This document shows, piece after piece, positions 14,873 through 24,727 of a DNA stretch of 58,509 bases. The position numbers were made by a program, and so were the translations under genes. The notes beneath the pieces were generated by a model. It was not told the origin of the DNA. It worked only from the letters and a program-made list of their open reading frames with translations, and did not search any database. The first letter of the stretch is position 1. Every line of letters begins with the position of its first letter. This stretch comes from an uncultured Porphyromonas sp. (lineage in GTDB: Bacteria; Bacteroidota; Bacteroidia; Bacteroidales; Porphyromonadaceae): positions 1 through 58,509 of the forward strand of contig CAJPPK010000009.1 of the NCBI GenBank assembly GCA_905372565.1, in the 5' to 3' direction.

Positions 14873-16366
14873 TCAGTGTCCGCTCTTGCTGAGGTAGCTG
14901 TGATAGCGAGCGACGACTTCGTCCACGTAGCGTGCGACACCCTTGCCTCGTACGTAGCCCGCACGACAGACAGGATCATTGTAGTACTTCGGCTCACTCT
15001 TCAGTCTCAGGGTAGTCTCAATGCCCCCCTCCCACTGCATGGTAGAATAGCCGTACTTCGCAGCTAGACGAATAGCATCCTGAAGGTGTGCAGGACCCGC
15101 ATTGTAGGCAGCGAGTGTGACCTTGATTCGCTCTTCGAGGTTCGGGATCTGAGAGCGGAAAAGGGCTTCCGTGGCTAGCAAGCAGTCCACCGACACCCGC
15201 ACGGAGGTGGCGGGATGAAGGAGCTGCTCCTTGCTAGCGCCATAGATCCGTCCCGTGCGAGGCATGATGCCCATGAGCCCACGAGCACCCGACCAGCCGA
15301 TGACCTCGGGGCGGAAGTTCGATTCCTGCCACGCTATCGAGGCCAACAGCTGCCATGGCCACCCAAGACGCTTGGCCTCCTGCTGGAAAAGCTTATCGAA
15401 GGGCGAGATCCCGAGCGTACCTTGGGGAGCTGGTGCCTGGCTTGTCTTCTCCGCTGGGGTAGGTGAGACGGCAGGCGTAGCAGGACGAGGAGCTTCGGGG
15501 AGCTCGGCCTTATTTAGCTCAAAGTAGCGCTTATAGATCTGGCGGAAGCTCTTATCCACCTCGAGCTCGCTAGCCCACGCATCCAGCGCATCAGCTAGTC
15601 CCTGAGCTTGAGGTGCGGTGAACCAGCGAAGACGCTGTCTGAACCCCACCTCGAGGGTTAGGTCAAGGTTCGGGTAATAGGTCTTGGACAGACGAGCAAG
15701 CTCTTCGTCCGCCACCGTATAGTCGATCTCTCGGGTGGCTACGGAGGCGATGAGATCTTCGCTGTTAATGGTATCGGCTTGGAGAGCTTGGACATTGATC
15801 TTGCCACCCAGTTGCTCTTCGAGGCGTCCCAGACGCTCTTCGGCACGCGAACCCTCAAGTACCGTGATACGCTTGCCTAGGAGCTCGGTGACTTGGGTCA
15901 GGTAGGCCGTCGTATCGCCCGCCTGCTTCTTGCGCTGAAGGAGGATCAGTCCGGAGAGGATCTCTGGCCCAGTGAAGCGGAGCGTACTACGTGCCGAGTG
16001 CGTCTCGGCATGTGGCGTGATACAGAGATCTACCTTTCCCTGCAGGACGAGACGCTCTGCATCCTCCAGACTATGGACGACATAAACCTTCAGCGGTAGG
16101 TGATGCTTGCTAGCGAAGAGCCGAACGAGCTCGTACTGATAGCCCATCGGCTCATCACGGTAGGTGAAGAAGGTCGTCGCCCCAGATAGTGTGACCGCCC
16201 GAAGCGTATCGGGCAGGCGCTGCTGGGCGACCATCTGCTCGGCATAGGAGCGGTGCTGTCGCTGACGACGTAGCAGAAAAGCAGTGCCGACCGAGAGCAC
16301 TACCCCCGCGAGGAGGAAGAGTACCGTCGGTCGGCAGAGAGCTTGAAGGGATGAGGGTAAGCGCAT
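14873..16366 (-). CDS. mltF: Membrane-bound lytic murein transglycosylase F
   Basis: Cell-wall lytic enzyme (497 residues) that cleaves the MurNAc-GlcNAc bond, forming 1,6-anhydro ends. An N-terminal membrane anchor or signal (about 13-32) is followed by a periplasmic solute-binding-like domain (about 55-285), a proline-rich linker (287-318), and the lysozyme-like catalytic domain, with Glu348 in AWQESNF and GARGLMGIMPRTG (360-372). The order is that of MltF. It follows rlmD by 13 bases on the same strand. No lipobox is obvious, so a transmembrane anchor is more likely than a lipid anchor. Confidence 0.92.
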   Translation of the reverse strand: MRLPSSLQALCRPTVLFLLAGVVLSVGTAFLLRRQRQHRSYAEQMVAQQRLPDTLRAVTLSGATTFFTYRDEPMGYQYELVRLFASKHHLPLKVYVVHSLEDAERLVLQGKVDLCITPHAETHSARSTLRFTGPEILSGLILLQRKKQAGDTTAYLTQVTELLGKRITVLEGSRAEERLGRLEEQLGGKINVQALQADTINSEDLIASVATREIDYTVADEELARLSKTYYPNLDLTLEVGFRQRLRWFTAPQAQGLADALDAWASELEVDKSFRQIYKRYFELNKAELPEAPRPATPAVSPTPAEKTSQAPAPQGTLGISPFDKLFQQEAKRLGWPWQLLASIAWQESNFRPEVIGWSGARGLMGIMPRTGRIYGASKEQLLHPATSVRVSVDCLLATEALFRSQIPNLEERIKVTLAAYNAGPAHLQDAIRLAAKYGYSTMQWEGGIETTLRLKSEPKYYNDPVCRAGYVRGKGVARYVDEVVARYHSYLSKSGH

Positions 16367-16379
16367 AAGCGGGAAAGGC

Positions 16380-17825
16380 TTAGCCTTCGCAACGAAGGAG
16401 CTGAACTACATTCTCAATATGGTGGGTGTGCGGGAACATATCCACCGCACGTGACTTCGCCACCCGATAGGCTCCACCAGCCGTGAGGAGCTGGAGATCG
16501 CGAGCTTGGGTAGCGGGATTACAGCTGACATATACGATCCGCTCGGGGGCGGCACGGAGTATCGTAGCGATGACGTCTTCGTGCATACCTGCTCGGGGCG
16601 GGTCGGTGATGATGACGTCAGGACGTCCATGCTGCGAGATGAAGTCTTCGGTCAAGATATCCTTCATGTCTCCAGCGTAGAAGAGCGTATTATCAATGCC
16701 ATTGACCTCACTATTGATCTTCGCATCGATGATCGCCTCGGGGACATACTCGATACCGACCACAGAGGCACACTGACGTGCGACGAAGTTAGCGATAGTC
16801 CCCGTGCCAGTATAGAGGTCATAGACATGCTCGTCACCTCGGAGCTCGGCGAACTCACGAGCTACCTTGTAGAGCTCATAGGCCTGCTGGCTATTGGTCT
16901 GATAGAAGGATTTCGGTCCGATACGGAAGCGTAAGCCTTCCATTTCCTCCTCGATATAGTCTTTTCCGTAGAAGCAATGTACCTCTTGATCGCCAATGGT
17001 ATCGTTAGCCTTGCTATTGATGACATAAAGCAGAGCCGTAACCTCGGGGAAGCGCTCCTGGAGGGCTGTGAGCAGACGTACACGTGCTTCTTCATCCTCA
17101 CGATAGAAGACTACCACGACCATGGTCTCTCCCGTGGATGTAGTACGAAGCATCAAGGTGCGCATAAGCCCCTCCTGCTTCCTGAGATCGAAGTAAGGAT
17201 AGTCCTCTGGATACTGATGACAGAAGTCCCGAATGAAGAGGCGTATCTCATCCATGATAGGTGCACCGAGGTGACACTCCTCGATGTCAAGTACCTTATC
17301 GAACATCCCTGGGAGGTGATACCCCAGCCCAGCTAACTCCATCGGGCTAGGAGGCGTAGGGCGAGCATTGATCTCATCCATCTCGGAGGGGAAGAGCCAG
17401 CGCTTGTGACTAAAGGTAAACTCGAGTTTATTGCGGTAGCGCTCCGTATTAGCTGACCCCAAAATAGGGAGGTACTCCTGAACTTCGATCTTCCCTAGGC
17501 GCACCAAGGCATCACGCACGACCTGATCCTTGCTCTGGAGCTGTAGGTCGTAGGGGAGATGCTGCCACTTGCATCCGCCACAGATCGTAAAGTGTGGGCA
17601 AAAGGGCTCTGTACGTACTGGGGATGGCTCCACTAGGCGAGCGATCTTTCCCTCCATGAAGCTACTCTTCTTTCTGACGACTTGGATATCACAGACGTCT
17701 CCGGGAGCAGCAAAGGGGACAAAAAGGACTTTCCCATCGACGTGGGTCAAAGCCTTCCCTTCACTAGCGAGACCTTCGATAGTGATATGCTCGAGTAGAG
17801 GCAACTCTTTCTTCTTACGTGCCAA
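16380..17825 (-). CDS. rlmD: 23S rRNA (uracil-C5)-methyltransferase, RlmD/RumA family
   Basis: SAM-dependent m5U methyltransferase (481 residues) of 23S rRNA. An N-terminal TRAM RNA-binding domain (about 9-66) is followed by an iron-sulfur cysteine cluster, CPHFTICGGCKW (about 76-87), then the Rossmann domain with YDLYTGTGTIANF (about 335-347), TDPPRAG and the catalytic cysteine in YVSCNPAT near the end. The Fe-S cysteines separate it from TrmA. It is co-oriented with mltF and separated from glmM by a terminator. It may be RlmD or a paralogue of the RumA group with another target uridine. Confidence 0.92.
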   Translation of the reverse strand: MARKKKELPLLEHITIEGLASEGKALTHVDGKVLFVPFAAPGDVCDIQVVRKKSSFMEGKIARLVEPSPVRTEPFCPHFTICGGCKWQHLPYDLQLQSKDQVVRDALVRLGKIEVQEYLPILGSANTERYRNKLEFTFSHKRWLFPSEMDEINARPTPPSPMELAGLGYHLPGMFDKVLDIEECHLGAPIMDEIRLFIRDFCHQYPEDYPYFDLRKQEGLMRTLMLRTTSTGETMVVVVFYREDEEARVRLLTALQERFPEVTALLYVINSKANDTIGDQEVHCFYGKDYIEEEMEGLRFRIGPKSFYQTNSQQAYELYKVAREFAELRGDEHVYDLYTGTGTIANFVARQCASVVGIEYVPEAIIDAKINSEVNGIDNTLFYAGDMKDILTEDFISQHGRPDVIITDPPRAGMHEDVIATILRAAPERIVYVSCNPATQARDLQLLTAGGAYRVAKSRAVDMFPHTHHIENVVQLLRCEG

Positions 17826-17860
17826 AATACTAAACTATAAACCGTGATAAGGATAAAGGA

Positions 17861-17922
17861 CTACGCCCTACCCTCTTCATCTCACCCCGACACAGCGAGG
17901 GAGATGAGAGGATAGGGCGTAG
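17861..17922 (-). terminator. Terminator of glmM
   Basis: Long imperfect hairpin: CTACGCCCTA pairs with TAGGGCGTAG, continuing with CCTCTTCATCTC / GAGATGAGAGG, 11 bases after the glmM stop. It lies between glmM and rlmD, both on the minus strand. Confidence 0.82.
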
Positions 17923-17932
17923 AATATGAAGC

Positions 17933-19327
17933 CTACTTGATATAGGAAAGGAGGACGTCCTTAAAGCGCTGAGCCAAGGCATCAGCTTCTTGAGCCGTCG
18001 GAGCCTCCGTATAAATACGGATGATAGGCTCGGTATTACTACGACGGACATGCACCCACTCATTGGGTAGATCGATCTTTACTCCATCGATCAAGTTAAT
18101 GGTCCCTTCGTTCTCAAAGTCTTTCGCTAGACGATCGAGTAGGACGGCAGGATCAATACCTTGAGGTAGGTCGATTCGCTGCTTACTCATTTGGTAGTTG
18201 GGGTAGCTCTTGCGAAGCTCACTCACACTCACCTTACGCTTCGCGAGCAGAGAGAGAAAGAGCGCAATGCCCACGAGAGCGTCGCGACCAGCATGTAGCG
18301 TAGGATAGATGACTCCACCATTACCCTCGCCACCAATGAGCGCCTGGGTCTCCTTCATCTTGGTCACGACATTCACTTCCCCTACGGCTGCAGCTGTGTA
18401 GCTACCACCATGGCGCTTGGTGATATCAGCCAAGGCACGTGTGGAGCTCAGATTAGAGACAGTATTACCACCACCATTCAACTCAAGTAGGTAGTCAGCG
18501 ACAGCTACGAGTGTATACTCCTCGCCGAAGAAGCCACCCTGCTCATCAATGATAGCTAGACGATCGACATCGGGATCGACAACGAAAGCGACATCGACAC
18601 TACGCTTAGCCACCTCTGCGCAGATCTCGGTGAGATGCTCGGGCAGGGGCTCTGGATTGTGAGCGAAGTGTCCCGTAGGCTCCGCATTGATACCTGTGAC
18701 ATGCTCTACACCGAGGGCCTTAAAGAGGGGAGGAAGAGCAATCCCCCCGACAGAGTTCACGCTATCAAAAGCGACGTGAAAGTTCGCCTGTCGGATCGCC
18801 TCGACATCTACTGCAGGGAGAGCAAGAATAGCACGGATATGCTCATCCAGATAGCTCTCTTCAGGGTGCAGTGTACCTAACTCCTCCACATCAGCAAAGA
18901 CGAGATCCTCATCTTCGGCAAGTCGAAGGATCTCCTTTCCATCTGCATCGCTAAGGAATTCTCCTCGGGCATTAAGTAGCTTCAGAGCATTCCATTGCTT
19001 GGGGTTATGGCTTGCCGTGAGGATAATCCCACCATCAGCCTGCTTTCCCGTAACCGCCATCTCTGTTGTTGGGGTAGTAGCTAAGCCTATATCAAAGACA
19101 TCACAGCCCATACCGATGAGAGTCCCTGTGACGATACGACTAACCATAATCCCCGAGAGACGAGCATCACGCCCTACGACAATACGAGGCCGCTTCTTCC
19201 CGGACTGAGCTTGGATGAAGCGAGCATAAGCAGCTGTGAACTGTGCTGCACTAACGGGGTTCAACCCTTCGGAGAGTGACCCTCCGATGGTACCACGTAT
19301 GCCTGAGATAGACTTAATAAGAGTCAT
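17933..19327 (-). CDS. glmM: Phosphoglucosamine mutase
   Basis: Phosphohexomutase (464 residues) that interconverts glucosamine-6- and -1-phosphate for UDP-GlcNAc synthesis. The active-site phosphoserine loop is TASHNP (104-109, Ser106), the metal loop is DPDVDRLAI (about 238-246), the sugar loop is GGEGNGG (about 333-339) and the C-terminal phosphate loop is RRSNTEPIIRIY. The N-terminal ISGIRGT is typical of GlmM. It is the last gene in a run with the DUF4827 lipoprotein (15 bases upstream). Phosphoglucomutase/phosphomannomutase activity cannot be excluded. Confidence 0.9.
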   Translation of the reverse strand: MTLIKSISGIRGTIGGSLSEGLNPVSAAQFTAAYARFIQAQSGKKRPRIVVGRDARLSGIMVSRIVTGTLIGMGCDVFDIGLATTPTTEMAVTGKQADGGIILTASHNPKQWNALKLLNARGEFLSDADGKEILRLAEDEDLVFADVEELGTLHPEESYLDEHIRAILALPAVDVEAIRQANFHVAFDSVNSVGGIALPPLFKALGVEHVTGINAEPTGHFAHNPEPLPEHLTEICAEVAKRSVDVAFVVDPDVDRLAIIDEQGGFFGEEYTLVAVADYLLELNGGGNTVSNLSSTRALADITKRHGGSYTAAAVGEVNVVTKMKETQALIGGEGNGGVIYPTLHAGRDALVGIALFLSLLAKRKVSVSELRKSYPNYQMSKQRIDLPQGIDPAVLLDRLAKDFENEGTINLIDGVKIDLPNEWVHVRRSNTEPIIRIYTEAPTAQEADALAQRFKDVLLSYIK

Positions 19328-19342
19328 AGGAGTAGCTAACGA

Positions 19343-19984
19343 CTATTGTTTGGGCTTATGATAGAACTGGTAGATAGCACGCTGTACATAGATGCTACTT
19401 CCAGAGGTATAGTTCGAAGCAGGGCCTCGCTCGAAGGGTATGATGATCGCCACCTCAGCTCCATCACCTAAGACAGCCATAGGGAAGGCCAGACCCTCGC
19501 AGAGGATAGAAGAATATCCTCCAAACGAGCTATCCTCAGGGATCTGATCAAAGTGTAGCGTCCCTTCTGAGGTATAAGTCGAGATATAGCGGAAGTAGAG
19601 AGGGGCAAACCCTGGCTGTCCTAAATTATCGAACTCGGCACCCTTGGGAGTCCCATCATTAAAGAAGTATCCCTTCATCGAGACGGCTACGATCGTCTGA
19701 TTCACCTTCGGACGTTCTCCTCCAGCCTTCAAGACGCGGAGATAGACCCCATTGGAGAGATGATAATAGACATTGGGATCTGGGTTATCTGGTAGTGTCT
19801 CGCTATTGCGCTCGACGATACGTAGGTTCTCTGTACGAATAAGGCGATCAATGGCTCGACGCTGTTCACGCTTGAGCTGAGAAAGAGGCTTGACCGTACG
19901 ACTCTTCCGACAGCTCCCAAGTGCTAGAACTGGGACGAAGAGAAGCAGAAGGATGAGAAGTCTGTGCTTGAGGAGGCTATTCAT
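19343..19984 (-). CDS. DUF4827-type lipoprotein
   Basis: Exported lipoprotein of 213 residues: signal MNSLLKHRLLILLLLFVPVL and lipobox ALGSC (Cys about residue 24), then a C-terminal domain that resembles an FKBP-like fold (YVQRAIYQF ending, LPDN...YHLSNGVYLRVL). I recognise it as the DUF4827 family found next to glmM in Bacteroidales; function unknown. The first ATG of the frame is at 20005, but the signal peptide begins at the second Met, so 19984 is preferred. A GACCTTTG box (7 of 8 to the consensus) lies just upstream. Confidence 0.8.
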   Translation of the reverse strand: MNSLLKHRLLILLLLFVPVLALGSCRKSRTVKPLSQLKREQRRAIDRLIRTENLRIVERNSETLPDNPDPNVYYHLSNGVYLRVLKAGGERPKVNQTIVAVSMKGYFFNDGTPKGAEFDNLGQPGFAPLYFRYISTYTSEGTLHFDQIPEDSSFGGYSSILCEGLAFPMAVLGDGAEVAIIIPFERGPASNYTSGSSIYVQRAIYQFYHKPKQ

Positions 19985-20040
19985 ATTATGTAGTCTTCTA
20001 TACAAAGGTCAGAGAGGAACTAGAGCGAAATATTAGCAAA

Positions 20041-21069
20041 TCACCCGATAAGTTTCTTTAGCTCACAAAGGTAGCTATTTTTAGCTTCTTCTAGAGAGCC
20101 TTGGAATTCAGCACCCGCTGCATTCAGATGTCCTCCACCTCCAAAACCTTCGGAGGCAAGCCGATTCACAGGGAGATCTCCTGTTGAGCGAAAGGACATC
20201 TTAATTTGAGTTTTATCTTCTCGGATGAAGCAAGAGCAGTCAATCCCCTCAATACTTAGTGGAATATTAACCAGTGCCTCGGTATCTCCCTTACTTGCTC
20301 CAAAGCGCTGTAGCTCCTCCTGAGAAAGTGTAATACATGCTGCCCGAAGCTCTGGGAAGAGCTCTAGCTTCTGATCCAAGACATAGCCCTGTAGTCGGAT
20401 CTGACGTTCAGGATTGTGATAGCTAAGGCGATCGATGATGCATGGATAGTCAGCCTTTAGCTCAAGAAGATCAGAGGTCGTACGGAAGAGATGAGGAGAG
20501 AGATGGCTATACATGAACCGCCCCGTATCTGTGATAAGACCTGTCAGAAGAAGTGTCGCCAACTCAGGAGTAATATACTCTCTCCAGCCAAGGGCACAAA
20601 TGATCGAGTGAATCAGCTCGCAGGTAGCCGAAGCCTCGGGATAACTAAAGACAAGATCACATCCGGGCTCTGGATCAAGATGATGATCTATGAGCACTCG
20701 GGCAGCTTGAGAGGCCTGAGCAGCCATCACGAGGTCAGGGTGACGTAGACGAGAGCACTGATTATGGTCTAGATGGAAGATCAGGTCTGCCTCAGAGATC
20801 AACTGAAGACAACGCTTAGGATCCGTACTATAAATCTGAAGTTCGTCTAGGTGAGGGAGCCACGAGAGGTAATCCTCCGCGACATCAGGTGAGATGACAT
20901 GAACCGATGCAGATGGATGAACCTGCCGAAGAATACCCGACCAAGCCAAAGTACAGCCTAGAGCATCACCGTCAGGTGCTGTGTGGGGAAAAATGACAAT
21001 CTTATAGTGATCTAAGATCAGAGAGCGTAAGGCACTCAGTTCTTCATTTGTCCAAGAGAACTTATCCAT
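20041..21069 (-). CDS. DHH/DHHA1 phosphoesterase, NrnA-like oligoribonuclease/pAp phosphatase
   Basis: Cytosolic Mn-dependent phosphoesterase (342 residues) of the DHH superfamily that degrades short RNA oligonucleotides and possibly pAp or cyclic dinucleotide products. DHH motifs are visible: HTAPDGDALG (about 28-37), HLDHNQC, and the DHH triad IDHHLDPE (about 130-137). The C-terminal DHHA1 domain ends in FGGGGHLNAAGAEF. It is the upstream neighbour of the DUF4827 and glmM genes (56-base gap). A terminator lies just upstream at 21101-21146. Confidence 0.88.
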   Translation of the reverse strand: MDKFSWTNEELSALRSLILDHYKIVIFPHTAPDGDALGCTLAWSGILRQVHPSASVHVISPDVAEDYLSWLPHLDELQIYSTDPKRCLQLISEADLIFHLDHNQCSRLRHPDLVMAAQASQAARVLIDHHLDPEPGCDLVFSYPEASATCELIHSIICALGWREYITPELATLLLTGLITDTGRFMYSHLSPHLFRTTSDLLELKADYPCIIDRLSYHNPERQIRLQGYVLDQKLELFPELRAACITLSQEELQRFGASKGDTEALVNIPLSIEGIDCSCFIREDKTQIKMSFRSTGDLPVNRLASEGFGGGGHLNAAGAEFQGSLEEAKNSYLCELKKLIG

Positions 21070-21100
21070 ACGAATAGAAGAGAAGGAGGGGATAAACTAA

Positions 21101-21146
21101 GCCCTGAGCAGGTAGAGAGCTATCAAGCTATCTGCTTGCTCAGGGC
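21101..21146 (-). terminator. Terminator of the pyrH-frr-rsgA-M48 group
   Basis: GCCCTGAGCA pairs with TGCTCAGGGC around an inner GATAG/CTATC-like pairing, 20 bases after the stop of the M48 gene. Confidence 0.8.
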
Positions 21147-21166
21147 GAGATATAGACAGAGGGGTA

Positions 21167-22096
21167 CTACTTAAGGTACTTATTCATCTCACTTGCAGGG
21201 ATACTACGAGTAGTCCGCTGTGAGGTGCGTCTTGATCTAGATTCGGTCGAAGTAGTGCCACTAGTGTTACCCTGATAATACTGAAGAGCTGTCGGGAGAT
21301 AGGCCTGGATGGCCTTAATACGATTCTCATCACTGGGGTGAGTACTCATCAGCTCATTTTGTTGCTGTCCTCCCTTGCTAGCAGCCATTTTCTGCCAGAA
21401 GTTGATCGCAGCACGAGGATCATAGCCAGCCATAGCCATTAGCACAAGTCCCATTTTGTCAGCTTCGTACTCTTGTTTACGTCCGAAGGGGAGCATCACT
21501 CCGACCTGCGCTCCGATACCATAGACTTGGCTGATCAGAGAGTTGAGAGCCTGCGAGCGTACACCAACAGCAGCACCAAGGATTTGTCCTCCGGCCTGCA
21601 GAAGAAGTTGATTGCTGATACGCTCATTCGCATGCTTAGCTAAGGCATGGCTAAGCTCATGTCCCATGACTGCTGCTAGCTCATCATCTGCATGAGTGGC
21701 ATTCCCTACCAGATTAAGGAGACCAGTATAAACTACGATCTTGCCTCCAGGCATACAAAAGGCATTGACCTGCTTACTCTCTACGACATTGAACTCCCAA
21801 TTAAGGGTCGAGATCATCGACTCATAGCCGTTCTGCTTAAGATAGGCATTTGTTGCAGCGGCTAGTCGACGGCCGACTTGGGTAACACGAGCATTGTAAG
21901 TCCCATTATTGCTGAGCTGAGACTGACTGATGAACTGTCTATACTGAGTTGCACTCGCCGAGAGAATTTCTCCATCAGAGACGAGACTTAGCTGACGGCG
22001 TCCCGTGATGGGTACCGTACCACAATTTGAAAGACAGATGATAGCCACGAGAGCTATCGCAGAAAAAACTTTGGTTATCGTGCCAAGTGGCTTCAT
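21167..22096 (-). CDS. M48 family zinc metallopeptidase lipoprotein
   Basis: Secreted lipoprotein protease (309 residues) related to BepA/LoiP. A signal with lipobox SNC (Cys about residue 25) is followed by the catalytic motif HELSHALAKH (HExxH, near residue 146-155) and the third ligand region EADKMGLVLMAMAGYDP (about 215-231). It probably acts on outer-membrane proteins in the periplasm. It is the last gene of the pyrH-frr-rsgA-M48 series, 9 bases after rsgA, with a Ser/Thr/Arg-rich C-terminal tail. Confidence 0.9.
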   Translation of the reverse strand: MKPLGTITKVFSAIALVAIICLSNCGTVPITGRRQLSLVSDGEILSASATQYRQFISQSQLSNNGTYNARVTQVGRRLAAATNAYLKQNGYESMISTLNWEFNVVESKQVNAFCMPGGKIVVYTGLLNLVGNATHADDELAAVMGHELSHALAKHANERISNQLLLQAGGQILGAAVGVRSQALNSLISQVYGIGAQVGVMLPFGRKQEYEADKMGLVLMAMAGYDPRAAINFWQKMAASKGGQQQNELMSTHPSDENRIKAIQAYLPTALQYYQGNTSGTTSTESRSRRTSQRTTRSIPASEMNKYLK

Positions 22097-22105
22097 ACTA
22101 TTTGC

Positions 22106-23059
22106 TTATTTATATTCGGGTCTATACTTACCTCCATCCTTATCTTCGAGGATACCGAGGTAGCTGATATAGCGAGAGGCAGCGATCTCACCTGCCTCGA
22201 CCGCTGCACGGACAGCACAGCCAGGCTCATGCGTATGCGTACAATTCCCAAATCGACAGGATTTACTCAAGGCAAAGAGCTCGGGAAAATAGTGAGACAC
22301 CTCCGCATCCTCCATCGCTAGCATACCAAAGCCTTTGATCCCTGGCGTGTCGATCAAGTAGCCTCCTTCATCACAAGGGAGAGGGATCATCTGGGAGAAG
22401 GTCGTCGTATGCATCCCCTTGAAGTGAGCTACCGAGATATTCCCCGTACGAAGCTCCACCCCTGGAATCAGACGATTGATGAGGGTACTCTTACCGACAC
22501 CTGAATGTCCACTAAATAGCGTGATCTTACCCGCCAAATGTGATATAAGCTCCTCTACGCCCTCACCAGTCGTAGCTGACACAGCGTGACAGGGATAACC
22601 GATCGAGCGATAAAGCTCCATCAGCTCCTGCATATACGCTAGCGCTTCAGGCGTATAGAGGTCGATCTTATTAAAGATCAGCTCTGTCGGCACCCGATAT
22701 GCCTCGGCAGTCGCCAGGAAGCGATCAATGAAAGTCGTACTCGTCTCTGGGGCAGCGATGGTGCAGACGAGGAAGGAAGCATCGAGGTTAGACGCTAGGA
22801 TATGCGACTCCTTCGAGAGATTAGCTGCTCGTCGGATGATATAATTCTTCCGTGGCAGGATATCCTTGATGTAGTGAGCCTCCTCTCCTGCTTGCCCCTC
22901 TGAGATCTGGATCTCTACATGGTCACCCACGACGATGGGGTTGGTAGAGCGAAATCCTCTCAGACGGAGATTTCCCTTCGCTAGACACGGACGCTCTACA
23001 CCATCCTCTCCGAGGACGATGTAGTGGCTACCCGTATTCTTAATGACGAGACCGGTCAC
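22106..23059 (-). CDS. rsgA: Ribosome small-subunit-dependent GTPase A
   Basis: Circularly permuted GTPase (317 residues) that assists late 30S assembly. An OB-fold N-domain is followed by permuted G motifs: NKIDLY (G4, about 130-135), SATTGEG (G5), GHSGVGKST (G1, about 180-188) and DTPG (G3). The C-terminal zinc knuckle is CRFGNCTHTHEPGC. The start appears to be GTG at 23059, 24 bases after the frr stop; no closer ATG fits the conserved N-terminus. Confidence 0.93.
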   Translation of the reverse strand: MTGLVIKNTGSHYIVLGEDGVERPCLAKGNLRLRGFRSTNPIVVGDHVEIQISEGQAGEEAHYIKDILPRKNYIIRRAANLSKESHILASNLDASFLVCTIAAPETSTTFIDRFLATAEAYRVPTELIFNKIDLYTPEALAYMQELMELYRSIGYPCHAVSATTGEGVEELISHLAGKITLFSGHSGVGKSTLINRLIPGVELRTGNISVAHFKGMHTTTFSQMIPLPCDEGGYLIDTPGIKGFGMLAMEDAEVSHYFPELFALSKSCRFGNCTHTHEPGCAVRAAVEAGEIAASRYISYLGILEDKDGGKYRPEYK

Positions 23060-23083
23060 GTGTAGATGACAGAGACGGTCAGT

Positions 23084-23647
23084 TTAGACCGTCATGATCT
23101 CCTTCTCCTTTGCAGAGAAGAGTTCGTCTACTTTCTTAATGTAGCGGTCATGGAGCTTCTGGACCTCGGCCTCGGCATCCTTAGCGACATCCTCAGGCGT
23201 ATTATCCGTCTTAATGCTCTTCTTAATCGCATCATTGGTATCGCGGCGTGCATTACGAATGCTCACCTTGGCCGTCTCTGCGTCAGCCTTGACTTGCTTG
23301 ACGAGTTCACGACGACGATCCTCTGTCAGAGGAGGGATACCGAGACGGATGAGCTCACCATTATTCTCGGGGGTGATACCGAGCGGAGAATTGATGATCG
23401 CTCGCTCGATATCTCGAATGATGCTCTTTTCCCAAGGAGTAATCACGATACTCTTAGCATCAGGCACCGTGACAGTCCCTACCTGTGCTAGAGGGACAAG
23501 ACTGCCATAATACTCGACCATGATACCATCAAGGATCTTGACATTTGCCTTACCAGCACGGACACGAGCAAGAGCTTCTTCGAGGTGTTCGACGGTCTTC
23601 TCCATTTGAGATCCCGCCTGAGAGATCAATTCTTTGAGTACGCTCAT
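23084..23647 (-). CDS. frr: Ribosome recycling factor
   Basis: Splits post-termination ribosomes together with EF-G. 187 residues, typical length. Family blocks include MEKTVEHLEEALARVRAGKA (about 15-34), TVPDAKSIVITPWEKS (about 60-75), and the C-terminal helix ending KEKEIMTV. The pyrH-frr order is common in bacteria. It lies 52 bases after pyrH and 24 before rsgA. Confidence 0.96.
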   Translation of the reverse strand: MSVLKELISQAGSQMEKTVEHLEEALARVRAGKANVKILDGIMVEYYGSLVPLAQVGTVTVPDAKSIVITPWEKSIIRDIERAIINSPLGITPENNGELIRLGIPPLTEDRRRELVKQVKADAETAKVSIRNARRDTNDAIKKSIKTDNTPEDVAKDAEAEVQKLHDRYIKKVDELFSAKEKEIMTV

Positions 23648-23699
23648 TAGATATTCTTTGTCTATTCTTATTGTATAAAGGGAAAGGGTGAGGAGAAGT

Positions 23700-24416
23700 C
23701 TACTCCTCGAAGCCTACGTAGGTACCGATAGCTTCACCCTGGAGCACCTTCAGCAGGTTACCAGGAGTATCCATATCGAAGACGATGATAGGTAAGTTAT
23801 TCTCACGGCACATCGTCGTCGCTGTGAGATCCATGACCTTGAGTCCACGACGATAAATCTCATCGTAGGTGATCCGATCAAACTTTGTCGCTGTCGGGTC
23901 TCGCTCTGGATCGGCAGTGTAGATACCATCCACACGAGTTCCCTTGAGCATCACATCGGCCTCGAGCTCGATACCTCGCAGCGAAGAGCCCGTATCCGTA
24001 GTGAAGAAGGGATTACCCGTTCCTCCAGATAGGATCACGACCTCGCCGGCCTCCAGAGCATCGACAGCACGACGCTTAGAGTAGAACTCTCCGATAGGCT
24101 CCATACGAATAGCTGTAAGGACACGATTCTTAACACCTAGAGAGGTCAAAGCGGAGCCTAGCGCTAAGCTATTGATCACCGTAGCTAGCATCCCCATCTG
24201 GTCTCCCTGTACTCGGTCAAAGCCTTGGGATGCTCCACTCAATCCTCGGAAGATATTTCCCCCACCGATCACGATGGCTACTTGGATCCCACGGGATACA
24301 GCCTTTTGGATGTCTTGGGCGTAGGCTTTTAGTCGATCATTATCGATACCATACTGCTGTGCTCCCATCAGGGACTCTCCGCTCAGCTTGAGCAGAACAC
24401 GTCGAAAGCTATTCAT
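23700..24416 (-). CDS. pyrH: UMP kinase
   Basis: Phosphorylates UMP to UDP in pyrimidine nucleotide synthesis (238 residues, standard size; amino-acid-kinase fold). The N-terminal KLSGESLMG (about 9-17), GGGNIFRG (51-58), the GDQMGMLATVINSLALGSAL segment (about 71-90) and the C-terminal NNLPIIVFDMD are diagnostic. It is the first gene of the series pyrH-frr-rsgA-M48. A TTACTTTG sequence (7 of 8 to the TAnnTTTG consensus) lies about 20 bases upstream as a possible promoter. Confidence 0.96.
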   Translation of the reverse strand: MNSFRRVLLKLSGESLMGAQQYGIDNDRLKAYAQDIQKAVSRGIQVAIVIGGGNIFRGLSGASQGFDRVQGDQMGMLATVINSLALGSALTSLGVKNRVLTAIRMEPIGEFYSKRRAVDALEAGEVVILSGGTGNPFFTTDTGSSLRGIELEADVMLKGTRVDGIYTADPERDPTATKFDRITYDEIYRRGLKVMDLTATTMCRENNLPIIVFDMDTPGNLLKVLQGEAIGTYVGFEE

Positions 24417-24727
24417 TTGGACTCGTTACTAGCGATTGAATTGTTTCACAAAGTAACAACTTTTACCCCTAATCTCCACCTTTTAACCGACATCGGCTAG
24501 TCACTACTCCCATTCAGAGGTATAGGGCTGAATCATCGTCAGGCTCAGAATTATCCTCATTGTATGACCTGATCACTCTTGGCTTATCTACCGGCAAGGA
24601 CAGCTCCAAAGTCGACATCGCGATATCCCAACAAAGAGAAAGAGCTCCCACTACTATATACTATGGTATAACACGTCAAGACCAATAAGCGGATGCTAGA
24701 AGATCCCCAAATCCCCCGCCAACGCAC